Below, piece by piece: positions 17,414 to 26,521 of a DNA stretch of 64,000 nucleotides. The notes below the pieces were generated by a model. That model saw only the letters and a list, made by a program, of their open reading frames with translations. It did not search any database and had not been told where the DNA came from. The position numbers and the translations under genes are program-made. The stretch comes from Granulicella sp. S156 (GTDB lineage Bacteria > Acidobacteriota > Terriglobia > Terriglobales > Acidobacteriaceae): NCBI RefSeq assembly GCF_009766105.1, contig NZ_LMUH01000004.1, positions 1-64,000 on the forward strand, in the 5' to 3' direction. Each line of letters opens with the position of its first letter. The stretch's first letter is position 1.

Positions 17414-18390
17414 GCGTCTTCTCTCCTTACTGCCACGGACGAACCGCCGCTGGAAGGAAGATCTTTGCGACTTGAGCTGGTACAGAAGGCCGCTATACGC
17501 GGATGCCGCTGATCGAACGGACCGAGCCGCCCGAAGACCCCATCCAGATAGCCGCAAAGAATCGCTGTGACTTTTTTGAACTTCTGTGGCTCGTATTGCA
17601 GCACGCGCAGCACTTGAAGAAAGGCCAACAGTGTACTCACCCACTGCGGACCCCATTGTTTCCGATGGATATACAGGCAATGTACGGCGTTGCGCGCGCC
17701 ATAGTAGCGCCGTACTGCCGCATGGTTGGTCGTATACGTCTTGCCATGCCGCTCGATCTTCCCGGTCGTCTGCCGCATCGTCACTGCGGCATTCATATAT
17801 ACCGGTATGTTCTGGCCCACTGCACGCAGGCTGTATTCAATATCGATGTACTCAATAAAATAGTCTTCCCGGAAAGGGCCGAGCTTGCGGTAAGCAGCAG
17901 CGGAGATAGCTGAACCGGAAGAGATGATGCATAGCGAGGGAAACATCCCCTCGACCTGATCATCGATGCGGACTCGTTTGGGAAGGTGCTTATCTCGCTG
18001 GAAGACCGGCATGCATCGCTGCAGATTGACCTCATAGATCTTCGGACCGACCAGAAATTCTTCTGTACCCAGGTCATTGCAGGCCCGCATCATCTCTTCA
18101 AAGAACGAAGCGTCGATATCTGAATCCTGATCCAGAAGAAAGATCACCTCGACATGTTTGGCGAGTAAAGCCTCAGCTCCCTTGTTGTAGGCCCCGGCAA
18201 GTCCACCTTCATTGCGATTGAAGATAACCTGCATGCCCTGCTCTCGCAGCGCTTCATGCAACTGCACATCTGCCTCGGGGGAGTTATCGACCGCGACCAG
18301 GTTTGGACAGGCGGCACGTGCCTTGGAAAGGTTGGCCAGGAACTCCTCGGTAGGGTGATAAAGCACAAAGATCAGGCCGAAGTTTTTCAT
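17410..18390 (-). CDS. Glycosyltransferase family 2 (rhamnosyltransferase type)
   Basis: 326 residues, GT-A fold. Seen: LIFVLYHPTEEFLANL, VAVDNSPEAD, VIFNRNEGGLAGAYNKGAEAL, VIFLLDQDSDIDASFFEEM (DxD at DQD) and EDYFIEYIDIEYSLRAVGQNIPV. This set is common in GT2 rhamnosyltransferases of rhamnolipid-like and O-antigen loci. ATGA overlaps at both ends, with acyltransferase genes on either side, fix it in the NRPS cluster. Rhamnose transfer fits the rfb genes 29 kb away but is not shown by the sequence. Confidence 0.9.
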   Translation of the reverse strand: MKNFGLIFVLYHPTEEFLANLSKARAACPNLVAVDNSPEADVQLHEALREQGMQVIFNRNEGGLAGAYNKGAEALLAKHVEVIFLLDQDSDIDASFFEEMMRACNDLGTEEFLVGPKIYEVNLQRCMPVFQRDKHLPKRVRIDDQVEGMFPSLCIISSGSAISAAAYRKLGPFREDYFIEYIDIEYSLRAVGQNIPVYMNAAVTMRQTTGKIERHGKTYTTNHAAVRRYYGARNAVHCLYIHRKQWGPQWVSTLLAFLQVLRVLQYEPQKFKKVTAILCGYLDGVFGRLGPFDQRHPRIAAFCTSSSRKDLPSSGGSSVAVRREDA

Positions 18391-19817
18391 GCCGCTTCCA
18401 CCTGTATTGCTGACACCTCGCTGGAGGGCTTTGATCCGTTTCGTGCGGGGACTGTCATAGCGGCGTGCAGTATCTGCATTGCCCGTTGCTCAATACGCCG
18501 TGCCTTTTCATAAGGCAGTGAACCTTCATCGGAGATGATGGCCAACTCCATCTGGCCGGCAAAACTCGAGAGGACCACAGTGTTAGCCGGGGTGGGCGAA
18601 ACCATGACCAGAGGGCTATAGACCGACTCCAGGCGAAAATTCCGATATTGTTGCGGTAGATCTATGCGCCCCATATTCGACAGCGTGACGTGACGAACCG
18701 CAGGGGCACTCTCGGTGTCGGCCACCATGCTGGGGTACTTATCATGCATGCGCTCCAGAGTGAGCAAAGTACTATACAGGCCGCTCCCCAGACGATCTAT
18801 CCGTACCGTCATGTCAGCCTTGATCGCCCGTGCGCGTGCCCAAAAGGTGTCGACCGCCATGTCCAGAGGGGGAGGAACATCTTTCATGAGTAGAGGGATA
18901 CCGGGCACAAGCCCAAACATCGCATCCGTGCGTAGCTGTGGCAAGAACCGGCGCGCGTTCACCATCGTATAGGTCTTGTTCAAAGCCAGAACCCCGCACA
19001 CATCTCGGAAAGCCTGCATGAAGGCCATGCTCACTGCAGCGAGGACGGTAACGCCCTCTGCGCTGCAACGCGAGGTGAGGCCCTGTGTCTCCGAATGGTC
19101 GAGATGCCAACGATGAAAGTACATCTGCTCGGGAGTGATATGCGGGCCGGCCGGCTTACTGCGGCCAAACTTTTTAAGGAAAGAGAGCATCCTGAATAAA
19201 ACGACCTTCCGGCGCACCTGACGTTCAAAATGCCGATCCTGCAACAGGGCTGCTGGAACAATATCTTCAACCGAGCCAAGCTCATCGTACGTGCCTAGAT
19301 CCTGCTCCGGCTGGTCGTAAACGCTCAATAATTCCCGCAAAAGATTGATGCCCGTATGGCCATCGCAAATGCAGTGATGAGCAAACATAATGAGATCGCT
19401 GACCTCACTGGAGCGCAACCATACGAACCGCACCAATGGTCCGCGTTGTGTGCTGAATGGAGTCACCCATTCACGCCGCACCTCGGTTTGCCAATCGTCG
19501 TCACCATGGCGTTCTATCGTGCGCAAGGAGATCGGAGAAGGTTGCTCCTGCAGCACAAAACGTGGGCCGCCGGCCATTTCTTCGACGGTACAACGCAGCA
19601 GTGGATGCTTGCTTTGTACACGAGCCAGCGCCTGATGCAGCCGAGCCTCTTCCAATCTGCCAACTAATTTGAGGATGAAAACGCTGGTAAACGGTGTATC
19701 TCCCTCTCGATACATCGTTCGTTCCAGTAGCAACATCGGCCGCGACCGTTGACTCACTTGCCTCGGAGGCACTTCCGCAGTCTCAGCCGGAAGGGTTTCA
19801 TGGACATCGAGCGTCAC
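18387..19817 (-). CDS. Stand-alone condensation-like acyltransferase (second copy)
   Basis: 476 residues with the full motif HHCICDG (H147, H148, D152, G153), giving the catalytic His of condensation and PapA-type acyltransferases. The N-terminal RPMLLLERTMYREGDTPFTS and C-terminal VRHVTLSNMGRIDLPQQYRNF are closely like the next copy (19814-21157), so the two are paralogues. No carrier or adenylation domain is attached, so it must act on a separate acyl-CoA, acyl-ACP or PCP-bound substrate. It has ATGA overlaps with its neighbours on both sides. Confidence 0.85.
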   Translation of the reverse strand: MTLDVHETLPAETAEVPPRQVSQRSRPMLLLERTMYREGDTPFTSVFILKLVGRLEEARLHQALARVQSKHPLLRCTVEEMAGGPRFVLQEQPSPISLRTIERHGDDDWQTEVRREWVTPFSTQRGPLVRFVWLRSSEVSDLIMFAHHCICDGHTGINLLRELLSVYDQPEQDLGTYDELGSVEDIVPAALLQDRHFERQVRRKVVLFRMLSFLKKFGRSKPAGPHITPEQMYFHRWHLDHSETQGLTSRCSAEGVTVLAAVSMAFMQAFRDVCGVLALNKTYTMVNARRFLPQLRTDAMFGLVPGIPLLMKDVPPPLDMAVDTFWARARAIKADMTVRIDRLGSGLYSTLLTLERMHDKYPSMVADTESAPAVRHVTLSNMGRIDLPQQYRNFRLESVYSPLVMVSPTPANTVVLSSFAGQMELAIISDEGSLPYEKARRIEQRAMQILHAAMTVPARNGSKPSSEVSAIQVEAA

Positions 19818-21157
19818 GAGACCTCCCCATGCACCATGGATGGAACATCGGCCGATACTACTGCCGGAGTCTCCTGCTTGCCCGCGTTGAGCGCCAGAGT
19901 TTCCAGGACTTGTTGTTGGATCTGCAAAGCCTGAGAATACGGCAACGAAGACTCATCCGATGAAAGGGAAAAGCGGAATTGCCCAGCAAAGCTGTAAATC
20001 GCAACCAGGTTGGCAGGAGTTGGCGACATCATTCCTGAGATGTCACAGATATCCTGCAGACGAAAATTGCTATAGCTTTGGTCCAACCCCAGTTTTCCTA
20101 CATAACTCAACGAAACCTGGAATCCCGCGCGTTTGGCTTGTGCCCGAGCGAACATTTGATCGTACACACCATGCAAATGTTCCATCCCTAAGAACAAGGT
20201 GTAGACACTGGACTCCAACCGATCGATCTTGTTGGTCATATCTGCCTTGAGAGCGCGCGCAAGCGTCCAGAAATCAGAGGTGATCGGATCCACATCTCGT
20301 AGGTCCTGCAACGACAACCGAATAGTCGGCGCAACTGCAAACAGGCTGTCGGGTCGCATATTCAACAAATAACGCCGGAAGTCTACAGGTGCTTCGAACT
20401 TTTCAATCCTCTTCGGCCCACAGACTTTCTGGAACGCCTGGATAAACGCCAGGCTGAGTGCGGCGAAAACATTGACGCCTTCCTTCTTGCAGCGCGCGAT
20501 AAACAACTGCGAGGTCGGCTCATCGAGTCTCCAGATATTTCGGTAAACCTCGCCGTACGTCCATCTCCGTCCACTGCGCACAAACCGCAGCGAAAGCTTG
20601 AATAGCGCAACTTTCCAGCGAATTTGGCGCTGAATACGTTTGTCCGACAGCACTTTGGCGGGGAAAACCTCTTCGATGGCATTGAGGCTAGTAGGAACGC
20701 CAATGTCGGCATCGGGTTGGTCACACAACAGAAGAAGTTCTTTCAGCAGCAGAAGAAGAGAGAGACCATCGCAGATAGCGTGGCTGCAAACGAGCAGCAA
20801 CTCATTTTCCAAATCACTGCGCAGCCAGATCAACTTGGCCAACGGTTGCTTGGTGCCGTCAAACCGCTGCAAAGACTCCTGCGTGGAGACATCGAACCAA
20901 TCCTCATCACTCTGCCGCTCGACGATCCGCAACGGAATCGGAGGCGGCTGCTCCTGCACGATGAAGTAAGGACGGCCTTTTTCTTGCACGATCAGACAAC
21001 GCAGTATTCCATGCTTGGCCTGCACTTGTGCCAATGCATGTTTCAAGTTCTCTTCTGTGAGGCGGCCCCAGATACGAGCCGTCACCATCACACTGACGTG
21101 GAGGTCCCCCTCCAGATACATCGCGCGTTCGAACAACGCCATGGGTCGTTTCATCAC
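19814..21157 (-). CDS. Stand-alone condensation-like acyltransferase (first copy)
   Basis: 447 residues. It starts MMKRPMALFERAMYLEGDLHVSVMV, with the active site SHAICDG (H126, D130, G131). VSLSYVGKLGLDQSYSNFRL near residue 355 occupies the place of the solvent-channel DFGWG segment. Similarity to the second copy shows a local duplication. Enzymes of this type join acyl groups to sugars, diols or amino acids. The adjacent GT1 and NRPS suggest acylation of a glycosylated or glycine-bearing lipid. Which acyl group and which hydroxyl cannot be read. Confidence 0.85.
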   Translation of the reverse strand: MMKRPMALFERAMYLEGDLHVSVMVTARIWGRLTEENLKHALAQVQAKHGILRCLIVQEKGRPYFIVQEQPPPIPLRIVERQSDEDWFDVSTQESLQRFDGTKQPLAKLIWLRSDLENELLLVCSHAICDGLSLLLLLKELLLLCDQPDADIGVPTSLNAIEEVFPAKVLSDKRIQRQIRWKVALFKLSLRFVRSGRRWTYGEVYRNIWRLDEPTSQLFIARCKKEGVNVFAALSLAFIQAFQKVCGPKRIEKFEAPVDFRRYLLNMRPDSLFAVAPTIRLSLQDLRDVDPITSDFWTLARALKADMTNKIDRLESSVYTLFLGMEHLHGVYDQMFARAQAKRAGFQVSLSYVGKLGLDQSYSNFRLQDICDISGMMSPTPANLVAIYSFAGQFRFSLSSDESSLPYSQALQIQQQVLETLALNAGKQETPAVVSADVPSMVHGEVS

Positions 21158-22500
21158 GGCCTTCCCATCGAGCTCGTTACGAACTCTTTGGCCAAAGGAT
21201 CAGGAGTAATGACTGGGAGCAGATTCCATTCGCGGAGGTAACGCAAAGCTTCTCCAATTCCATCCTCTGCGCGCACTGCACGTCCTAACTCTGCCGCCTT
21301 TTGCACCATCGACGGCTGCTGAGTAGCCACCAACGCCGACGCCAATTCCTGGGCCGTCATGAGCTTACGATTCAAGGCGGGCGGCGCAACTCCCAGGCTG
21401 TTGAGACGACCTGCCCAGAATGGTTGATCGCCAAAGAACGGCACGATGACCGAGGGAATTCCCGCACGCGCAGCGGCGGCGGTGGTGCCAGCTCCTCCAT
21501 GATGAACCGCGGCGGACATGAGCGGAAAGAGCCGGTCGTGGGGCGCATGACGCAGAAAGAATATCTGATCGTCCTGTGGTCCTTCTTCGCCATCCAGTCC
21601 ACCCCAGCCAGTAGCAAGAACCGCGCGCAGACCGCTTATCTTCACCGCGTCCAGCACCGTCCGCGTAAACGCCTCTGCATTGCTGCTTACCATGCTCCCA
21701 AAACCGATATAGACCGGCTTTGGCCCTGCCTCAAGAAATTGACTCAAGGCCTCCGAGGGTTCCCATTCACTCTGGTCCAAAAACCAGTACCCGCTGACCT
21801 GTGAGTTTTCCGTCCAGTCTACTGGTCGCGGCAGAACATGCTGGCTGTATCCATTGACGATCTTCGCCCTATGTAGATCGCGGAAATAAGGGCCGTACCA
21901 CGGATACAAGGGCAATCCGAGTTGTGGCCGAACAATCTCATTGATCGCAGGCCCCATCACCTTCCACAACAGAATGAAGAGCAGGTAATGAGCTCCAAGG
22001 CTGGCTACGCCCGGGATCTTCTTCTGCGAACTGATCAACATAATCGGCGGCAATATCTTCGATAATGTGCAGGGTTGCAGTCGAGCGATGGCGAACGGAA
22101 TCCCCTGGGATTCGGATAATGCCTTGGCCAGCAAAATGCTATTGCTGACGCCAATCAACAGCCCTGCCCCTTCACTTGCAGCCAATCCCTCACGCACCCA
22201 GTTAACGGCCCAGCTTGCATAGCGCTCGCGAAAGATGCGAACCATGGCACGAACGTTCATGCCTTTGTCACCGATCGAGCGATCAGAATCCAGCATGGCC
22301 TGGAAGTCCGCAGTGAGCGGGAAAAATTCCAACCCAGCCTCGCGTACCAGTTCCGCGAAATTTTCACTGGTAGCCATGCGCACCGGATAGCCCGCACGCT
22401 GAAGTCCTTGACCCAGGGCCACACAAGGACGAATATCTCCTTGCGTTCCGATAGCAAAGATCACGATAGGTTTGGGCGTGTTTGTCGAGATCTCAGACAT
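21154..22500 (-). CDS. MGT/RhlB-like glycosyltransferase (GT1)
   Basis: 448 residues, GT1. N-terminal PIVIFAIGTQGDIRPCVALGQGL is the GTxGDxxP loop of MGT/sterol-glucosyltransferase-like enzymes. C-terminal PKPVYIGFGSMVSSNAEAF and AAVHHGGAGTTAAAARAGIPSVIVPFFGDQPFWAGRL hold the nucleotide-sugar site. It overlaps the NRPS stop by 8 bp and the first acyltransferase by ATGA. GT1 enzymes of this kind attach a sugar to a lipid or peptide hydroxyl, so it is the best candidate for the first glycosylation of the NRPS product. Confidence 0.92.
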   Translation of the reverse strand: MSEISTNTPKPIVIFAIGTQGDIRPCVALGQGLQRAGYPVRMATSENFAELVREAGLEFFPLTADFQAMLDSDRSIGDKGMNVRAMVRIFRERYASWAVNWVREGLAASEGAGLLIGVSNSILLAKALSESQGIPFAIARLQPCTLSKILPPIMLISSQKKIPGVASLGAHYLLFILLWKVMGPAINEIVRPQLGLPLYPWYGPYFRDLHRAKIVNGYSQHVLPRPVDWTENSQVSGYWFLDQSEWEPSEALSQFLEAGPKPVYIGFGSMVSSNAEAFTRTVLDAVKISGLRAVLATGWGGLDGEEGPQDDQIFFLRHAPHDRLFPLMSAAVHHGGAGTTAAAARAGIPSVIVPFFGDQPFWAGRLNSLGVAPPALNRKLMTAQELASALVATQQPSMVQKAAELGRAVRAEDGIGEALRYLREWNLLPVITPDPLAKEFVTSSMGRP

Positions 22501-25500
22501 AAGATGGAGTCGTTTCTTCCATTCCTTTGTGGGCTATTGATGAATTTCTTGTCAGCGGCCGATCGTTCGAGAACGCGAGATGGCGCTGCAGAACCCTTCC
22601 GATCTGAGCGGCTGGCCCTGGCTCTAATACCAGTTCGTGATGGCAGGCAAGTTCGTGGACTTCAATCCTGCCTTCAAAGAACGGACGCCACGCCAACGGG
22701 TTGCGATTGATGATGTTATCCAGGTCACCTGTAATCTCTGTGGCGTGGAAATAGACCAGGCTAAGATCAACGGTCCGCGGCACATATTGGCGTGCCAATT
22801 TCAAATTATTGAATACGACTTCGGATAGATGCCGGATGAACTCCGGATTGTTCTTCATGACTCCCTTTGCCACTTTCATGATCCCCTGCGTTAGAGGAAT
22901 CGAATTGGCGTTATCGGGATGCAGTAAAAACTCACCCAGCTCCTTCAATGTTTGCGGAACCACCTTGTCACCGAGATCAATATCGAGAAAACTCAGCGCT
23001 GCCTGAACTTCCTCACCTCCCGTCAGCGGACGAGAGGGACCTCCTACTGTGAACAGGTGACTGTCAATCATCACCAGCAACTCCACCTGCAGCCCCTGCT
23101 TCTGCATCTGCGCTGCGATCGCATGGCAGATCAACCCACCCAGCGAACGGCCAACCAACCGATAGGGCCCCTCCGGCTGGATGCGTCGGATCTGAGCCAG
23201 ATAATCGGACGCCATCTCTTCAATACTTGACGGCAGACTCGTCTCACCGAGCAGACCGCGCGACTGCAGCCCATAGACAGGGATTGTCGGATCCAGGTGC
23301 CGCAACAAACCGGAGAAGCCGAGGCTGATGCCTGATATGGGGTGAACGCAAAATAGTGGTAGCTGGGCGTGTTTGGCTTCCTTACGCAACGGCAACACGA
23401 TACCCAGAGTTTCAGAGCTCTCACTGCTGAGACGATCGACCAGTGTCGCCAGGTGCGCGACAGTAGGAGCTTCGAACAAACTGCCCAATGGCAGCTCCAT
23501 ATCGAAGTACGTGGGGAAATGGGCAATCATTTCGGCCGCGTTCAGTGAATCGCCACCAAGGTTGAAGAAATTATCGTGCAACCCCACACGATCGACCTTC
23601 AAAATGTGTTGCCATAATACGGCTAGCTTCTTTTCCGTTGGAGAGACCGGCTCGACATAAATATCCCGCCGTGTTTCTTCGATGGCCGGCAATGCCTTGC
23701 GATCGAGCTTGCCGTTCGGCGTCAGAGGCATGGCATCGAGCAGCATAAAGTTAGTGGGGATCATATAGCTGGGCAAGCGGCCGGTCAGAAACATACCCAA
23801 TGTTTCGATATCGATGAAGCTTTGATCCGTCGCCACTACGTATCCAGCCAGCGATGTCGCGCCCTTCCCATTATGTTGCGCGACAACAGCAGCTTCTGCG
23901 ACCGATTCGTGCTGTAGAAGAAGACTCTCGACCTCTCCTAACTCGACACGATGACCGTTTATCTTTACCTGATCGTCCGCGCGCCCGATAAATTCCAGCA
24001 ACCCATTGTTTACCCAGCGCACAAGATCGCCCGTGCGATACATGCGGCTACCGTCATGGACGAAAGGATTCGGGAGGAAGCGCTCCTCTGTCAGAGTTGG
24101 CCGGCGCAAATATCCTTTAGCCACACCTGCGCCACCGATATACAGCTCGCCGATCGCACCCGTAAAGACCGGCTGGCGCTCTTCGTCCAAAACGTAAAGC
24201 TGAGTATTCAGGATAGGACGGCCAATCGGTGGTATGGCCGCCTCGCTCTTGCTTAATTCGAACGCTGTCGACCAGATCGTCGTCTCAGTTGGACCATAGA
24301 ACTGGGTAACCCGCGCCGCCATGTTCTTAAGTTGTTCAGCTAACTCGGCGTTCAGAGCCTCGCCGCCAACCATTACATGCACTTTGTCGAGCCTTACCTC
24401 AGGAGAACTCAGAAGGATACGCCACAACGAAGGTGTGGCCTGCATATGCGTCGCACCGCTATACCGGATCAACTTCGCTAACGACGGTGGGTTGTGAGCG
24501 GCTTCGCCACTGGCCATTACAACGCGCGCTCCAACCATCAAGGGGAGATACAACTCCAGGCCAGCGATATCGAAGATAACAGTGGTTATCGCGAGAAAAC
24601 GGTCCCCTGCTGTCAACTTCAACTGACGCTGCATCCCCTCTAAAAAGTTGCCAAGGTTGTAGTGGGTAATCTCTACGCCCTTGGGACGTCCCGTCGATCC
24701 AGAGGTATAGAGCACATAGACAGCGCCTTCCGGCGTACTAAGATCCAACTCCTGGTCGATACCGCTCAGAGACGCATCGATATGCTCGGGTTGCAACAGC
24801 CTCAGACCAAAGCGAGAGAAACTTACGCTCATCTGCCGCTCTACGATCAGTGCGATCGGTGCAGCATCTTCCAGAACCAATGCTGTCCGTTCTATGGGAC
24901 TATCCAGGTCGATTGGAAGATAGGCGGCGCCGGTCCGCATGATGGCTAATAACGTTACGAGCAATTGCTCGCTGCGCGGCAAGGCCACGGCAACGATATC
25001 GCCTGGCTTCACCCCATTGGCACGCAGTTGATGGGCCTGCCGCAGGCTGCGATCATGCAGCTGCCGATAGCTGACGGTAGTGTTCTCAAACACCACAGCC
25101 GGAGCATCCGGGGTCATCTTCGCCCGTTGAGCGACGAGCGTCGGCAGACTGATGTGCGTTAGCGTTTCAGCAGTGTCATTCCAGCCAAGCAATAAGCGTT
25201 GCCGCTCCTCAGGGCCCATGATGTCCAACCGCTGCAGGGGGGTAGTGGGGTTGGCCAGCACTTGCTCAATCAGGCATGTCAACCTGCGTCGGTGTTCGTC
25301 CAGCTCTGTCGCACTGTACAAAGTTGGGTTGGCATCAAGATCAAATCGCAAACCGCTGTCGGTGCCGCGGTCATAGACGAACACCATTAAATCTTCCGCG
25401 GAACTATTCGAAAGATTCTGTAACTCGGTCTCCGCTCCATCAAAATCAAAGCGATAGTCAAACGGTTCGATGTTTACGTTGAGCCATGCAATGTTCTGAT

Positions 25501-26521
25501 CCCGGCCCACCAGTCCGAGGTCCCGGCGTAAGTTTTCGTAGCGATATTGTTGATGGCGCAGGGCTTGTCGCACCGTTCGAGATATCTGTGCGACCAGGTC
25601 TAAAGCCGTCATCTCCGGGGCGAACGATGCGCGGATCGGTATGATGTTCGCGGATACGGAAACAGAGTTGCGCAGTGCAGAATTGAGCCGTCCGGACACC
25701 GGCATGCCGAAGACCAGGTCGCTGACGCCACTGGCACGCTGATAGTACGCGGCAACCAGGCTGATCAGCACCTGAGGCAAACTAGCGCCAATACTCTTGC
25801 CGAGATCAGTAAGCTGCCTGGCGATCTCAGCGGAAAGATGGCCGGAACTCCGCAGCAGCTTGCTAGTCAGACCATGCCGCTGGCGACTGCTCGAGAGCGT
25901 GATCGCCTCGGGCATGTTGGCCAGTTGTTGATGCCAGTACTCGCGATCGCGCTGAAAACGGTTCGAGCTTTGGAAATCGCTTTCAGCCTTAACCAACATC
26001 TCAACGGAACAAAAGTTATTCGGCGTTGGCTCGTCGCCTTGTACATAGGCCGTATATACCTCTGCGAGACGCTTGGCGATCAACCCGCCCCCATAACCGT
26101 CTTCAACGATATGGTGGGCACGGTGATACCAGAAATAGCGGTCGTCTGCAGCCTTTAGCAGTGCACACGTCCACAGACGGTCATTGATCAGATCGACCGG
26201 CTGAGCCAGTTCGTCCATCATCCACGCCTGAATCGCGGACTGCGGGTCTGCTTCGGAACTCATATCGATATAGGGGAAATCGCAATCGAAGCCCGACTGG
26301 ACGACTTGCTGAGGTTTTCCGTCCTCTTCCACGATACGAATACGGAGTTCCTCGGCCTCGGCTACCACCTGACGCAGCGCCCGCTGAAAGATCTCCGGGT
26401 TGATCGGACCGCGAATCTCGACCGCCTCAGCAAGATTCATGTTGGCAGTCGGTGCAATCTTCTGGCCGAAATAGAAACCACGCTGGGCAGCGGTCAACGG
26501 ATATACAGTACGTTCAATCAT
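22493..26521 (-). CDS. Single-module NRPS, C-A-PCP-TE, predicted glycine-activating
   Basis: 1342 residues. Condensation domain about 1-430, with HHIVEDG (H136-G142). Adenylation domain about 450-950: YTSGSTGRPKG (605-615), YGPTETT (742-748), YRTGDLVRW (828-836), NGKLDRKALP (936-945). Carrier domain has GGDSLNA with the phosphopantetheine Ser992. Thioesterase has GRSLGG (Ser1126) and a late CHHEL. Aligning by eye to GrsA, the pocket residues read D651 I652 L655 Q694 M717 G719 F741 I749 W750 K938, two conservative changes from the known glycine code DILQLGLIWK. With a starting C domain and a TE, it probably N-acylates glycine, or esterifies it, and releases the product. No phosphopantetheinyl transferase is in the window. 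Confidence 0.95.
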   Translation of the reverse strand: MIERTVYPLTAAQRGFYFGQKIAPTANMNLAEAVEIRGPINPEIFQRALRQVVAEAEELRIRIVEEDGKPQQVVQSGFDCDFPYIDMSSEADPQSAIQAWMMDELAQPVDLINDRLWTCALLKAADDRYFWYHRAHHIVEDGYGGGLIAKRLAEVYTAYVQGDEPTPNNFCSVEMLVKAESDFQSSNRFQRDREYWHQQLANMPEAITLSSSRQRHGLTSKLLRSSGHLSAEIARQLTDLGKSIGASLPQVLISLVAAYYQRASGVSDLVFGMPVSGRLNSALRNSVSVSANIIPIRASFAPEMTALDLVAQISRTVRQALRHQQYRYENLRRDLGLVGRDQNIAWLNVNIEPFDYRFDFDGAETELQNLSNSSAEDLMVFVYDRGTDSGLRFDLDANPTLYSATELDEHRRRLTCLIEQVLANPTTPLQRLDIMGPEERQRLLLGWNDTAETLTHISLPTLVAQRAKMTPDAPAVVFENTTVSYRQLHDRSLRQAHQLRANGVKPGDIVAVALPRSEQLLVTLLAIMRTGAAYLPIDLDSPIERTALVLEDAAPIALIVERQMSVSFSRFGLRLLQPEHIDASLSGIDQELDLSTPEGAVYVLYTSGSTGRPKGVEITHYNLGNFLEGMQRQLKLTAGDRFLAITTVIFDIAGLELYLPLMVGARVVMASGEAAHNPPSLAKLIRYSGATHMQATPSLWRILLSSPEVRLDKVHVMVGGEALNAELAEQLKNMAARVTQFYGPTETTIWSTAFELSKSEAAIPPIGRPILNTQLYVLDEERQPVFTGAIGELYIGGAGVAKGYLRRPTLTEERFLPNPFVHDGSRMYRTGDLVRWVNNGLLEFIGRADDQVKINGHRVELGEVESLLLQHESVAEAAVVAQHNGKGATSLAGYVVATDQSFIDIETLGMFLTGRLPSYMIPTNFMLLDAMPLTPNGKLDRKALPAIEETRRDIYVEPVSPTEKKLAVLWQHILKVDRVGLHDNFFNLGGDSLNAAEMIAHFPTYFDMELPLGSLFEAPTVAHLATLVDRLSSESSETLGIVLPLRKEAKHAQLPLFCVHPISGISLGFSGLLRHLDPTIPVYGLQSRGLLGETSLPSSIEEMASDYLAQIRRIQPEGPYRLVGRSLGGLICHAIAAQMQKQGLQVELLVMIDSHLFTVGGPSRPLTGGEEVQAALSFLDIDLGDKVVPQTLKELGEFLLHPDNANSIPLTQGIMKVAKGVMKNNPEFIRHLSEVVFNNLKLARQYVPRTVDLSLVYFHATEITGDLDNIINRNPLAWRPFFEGRIEVHELACHHELVLEPGPAAQIGRVLQRHLAFSNDRPLTRNSSIAHKGMEETTPSYV

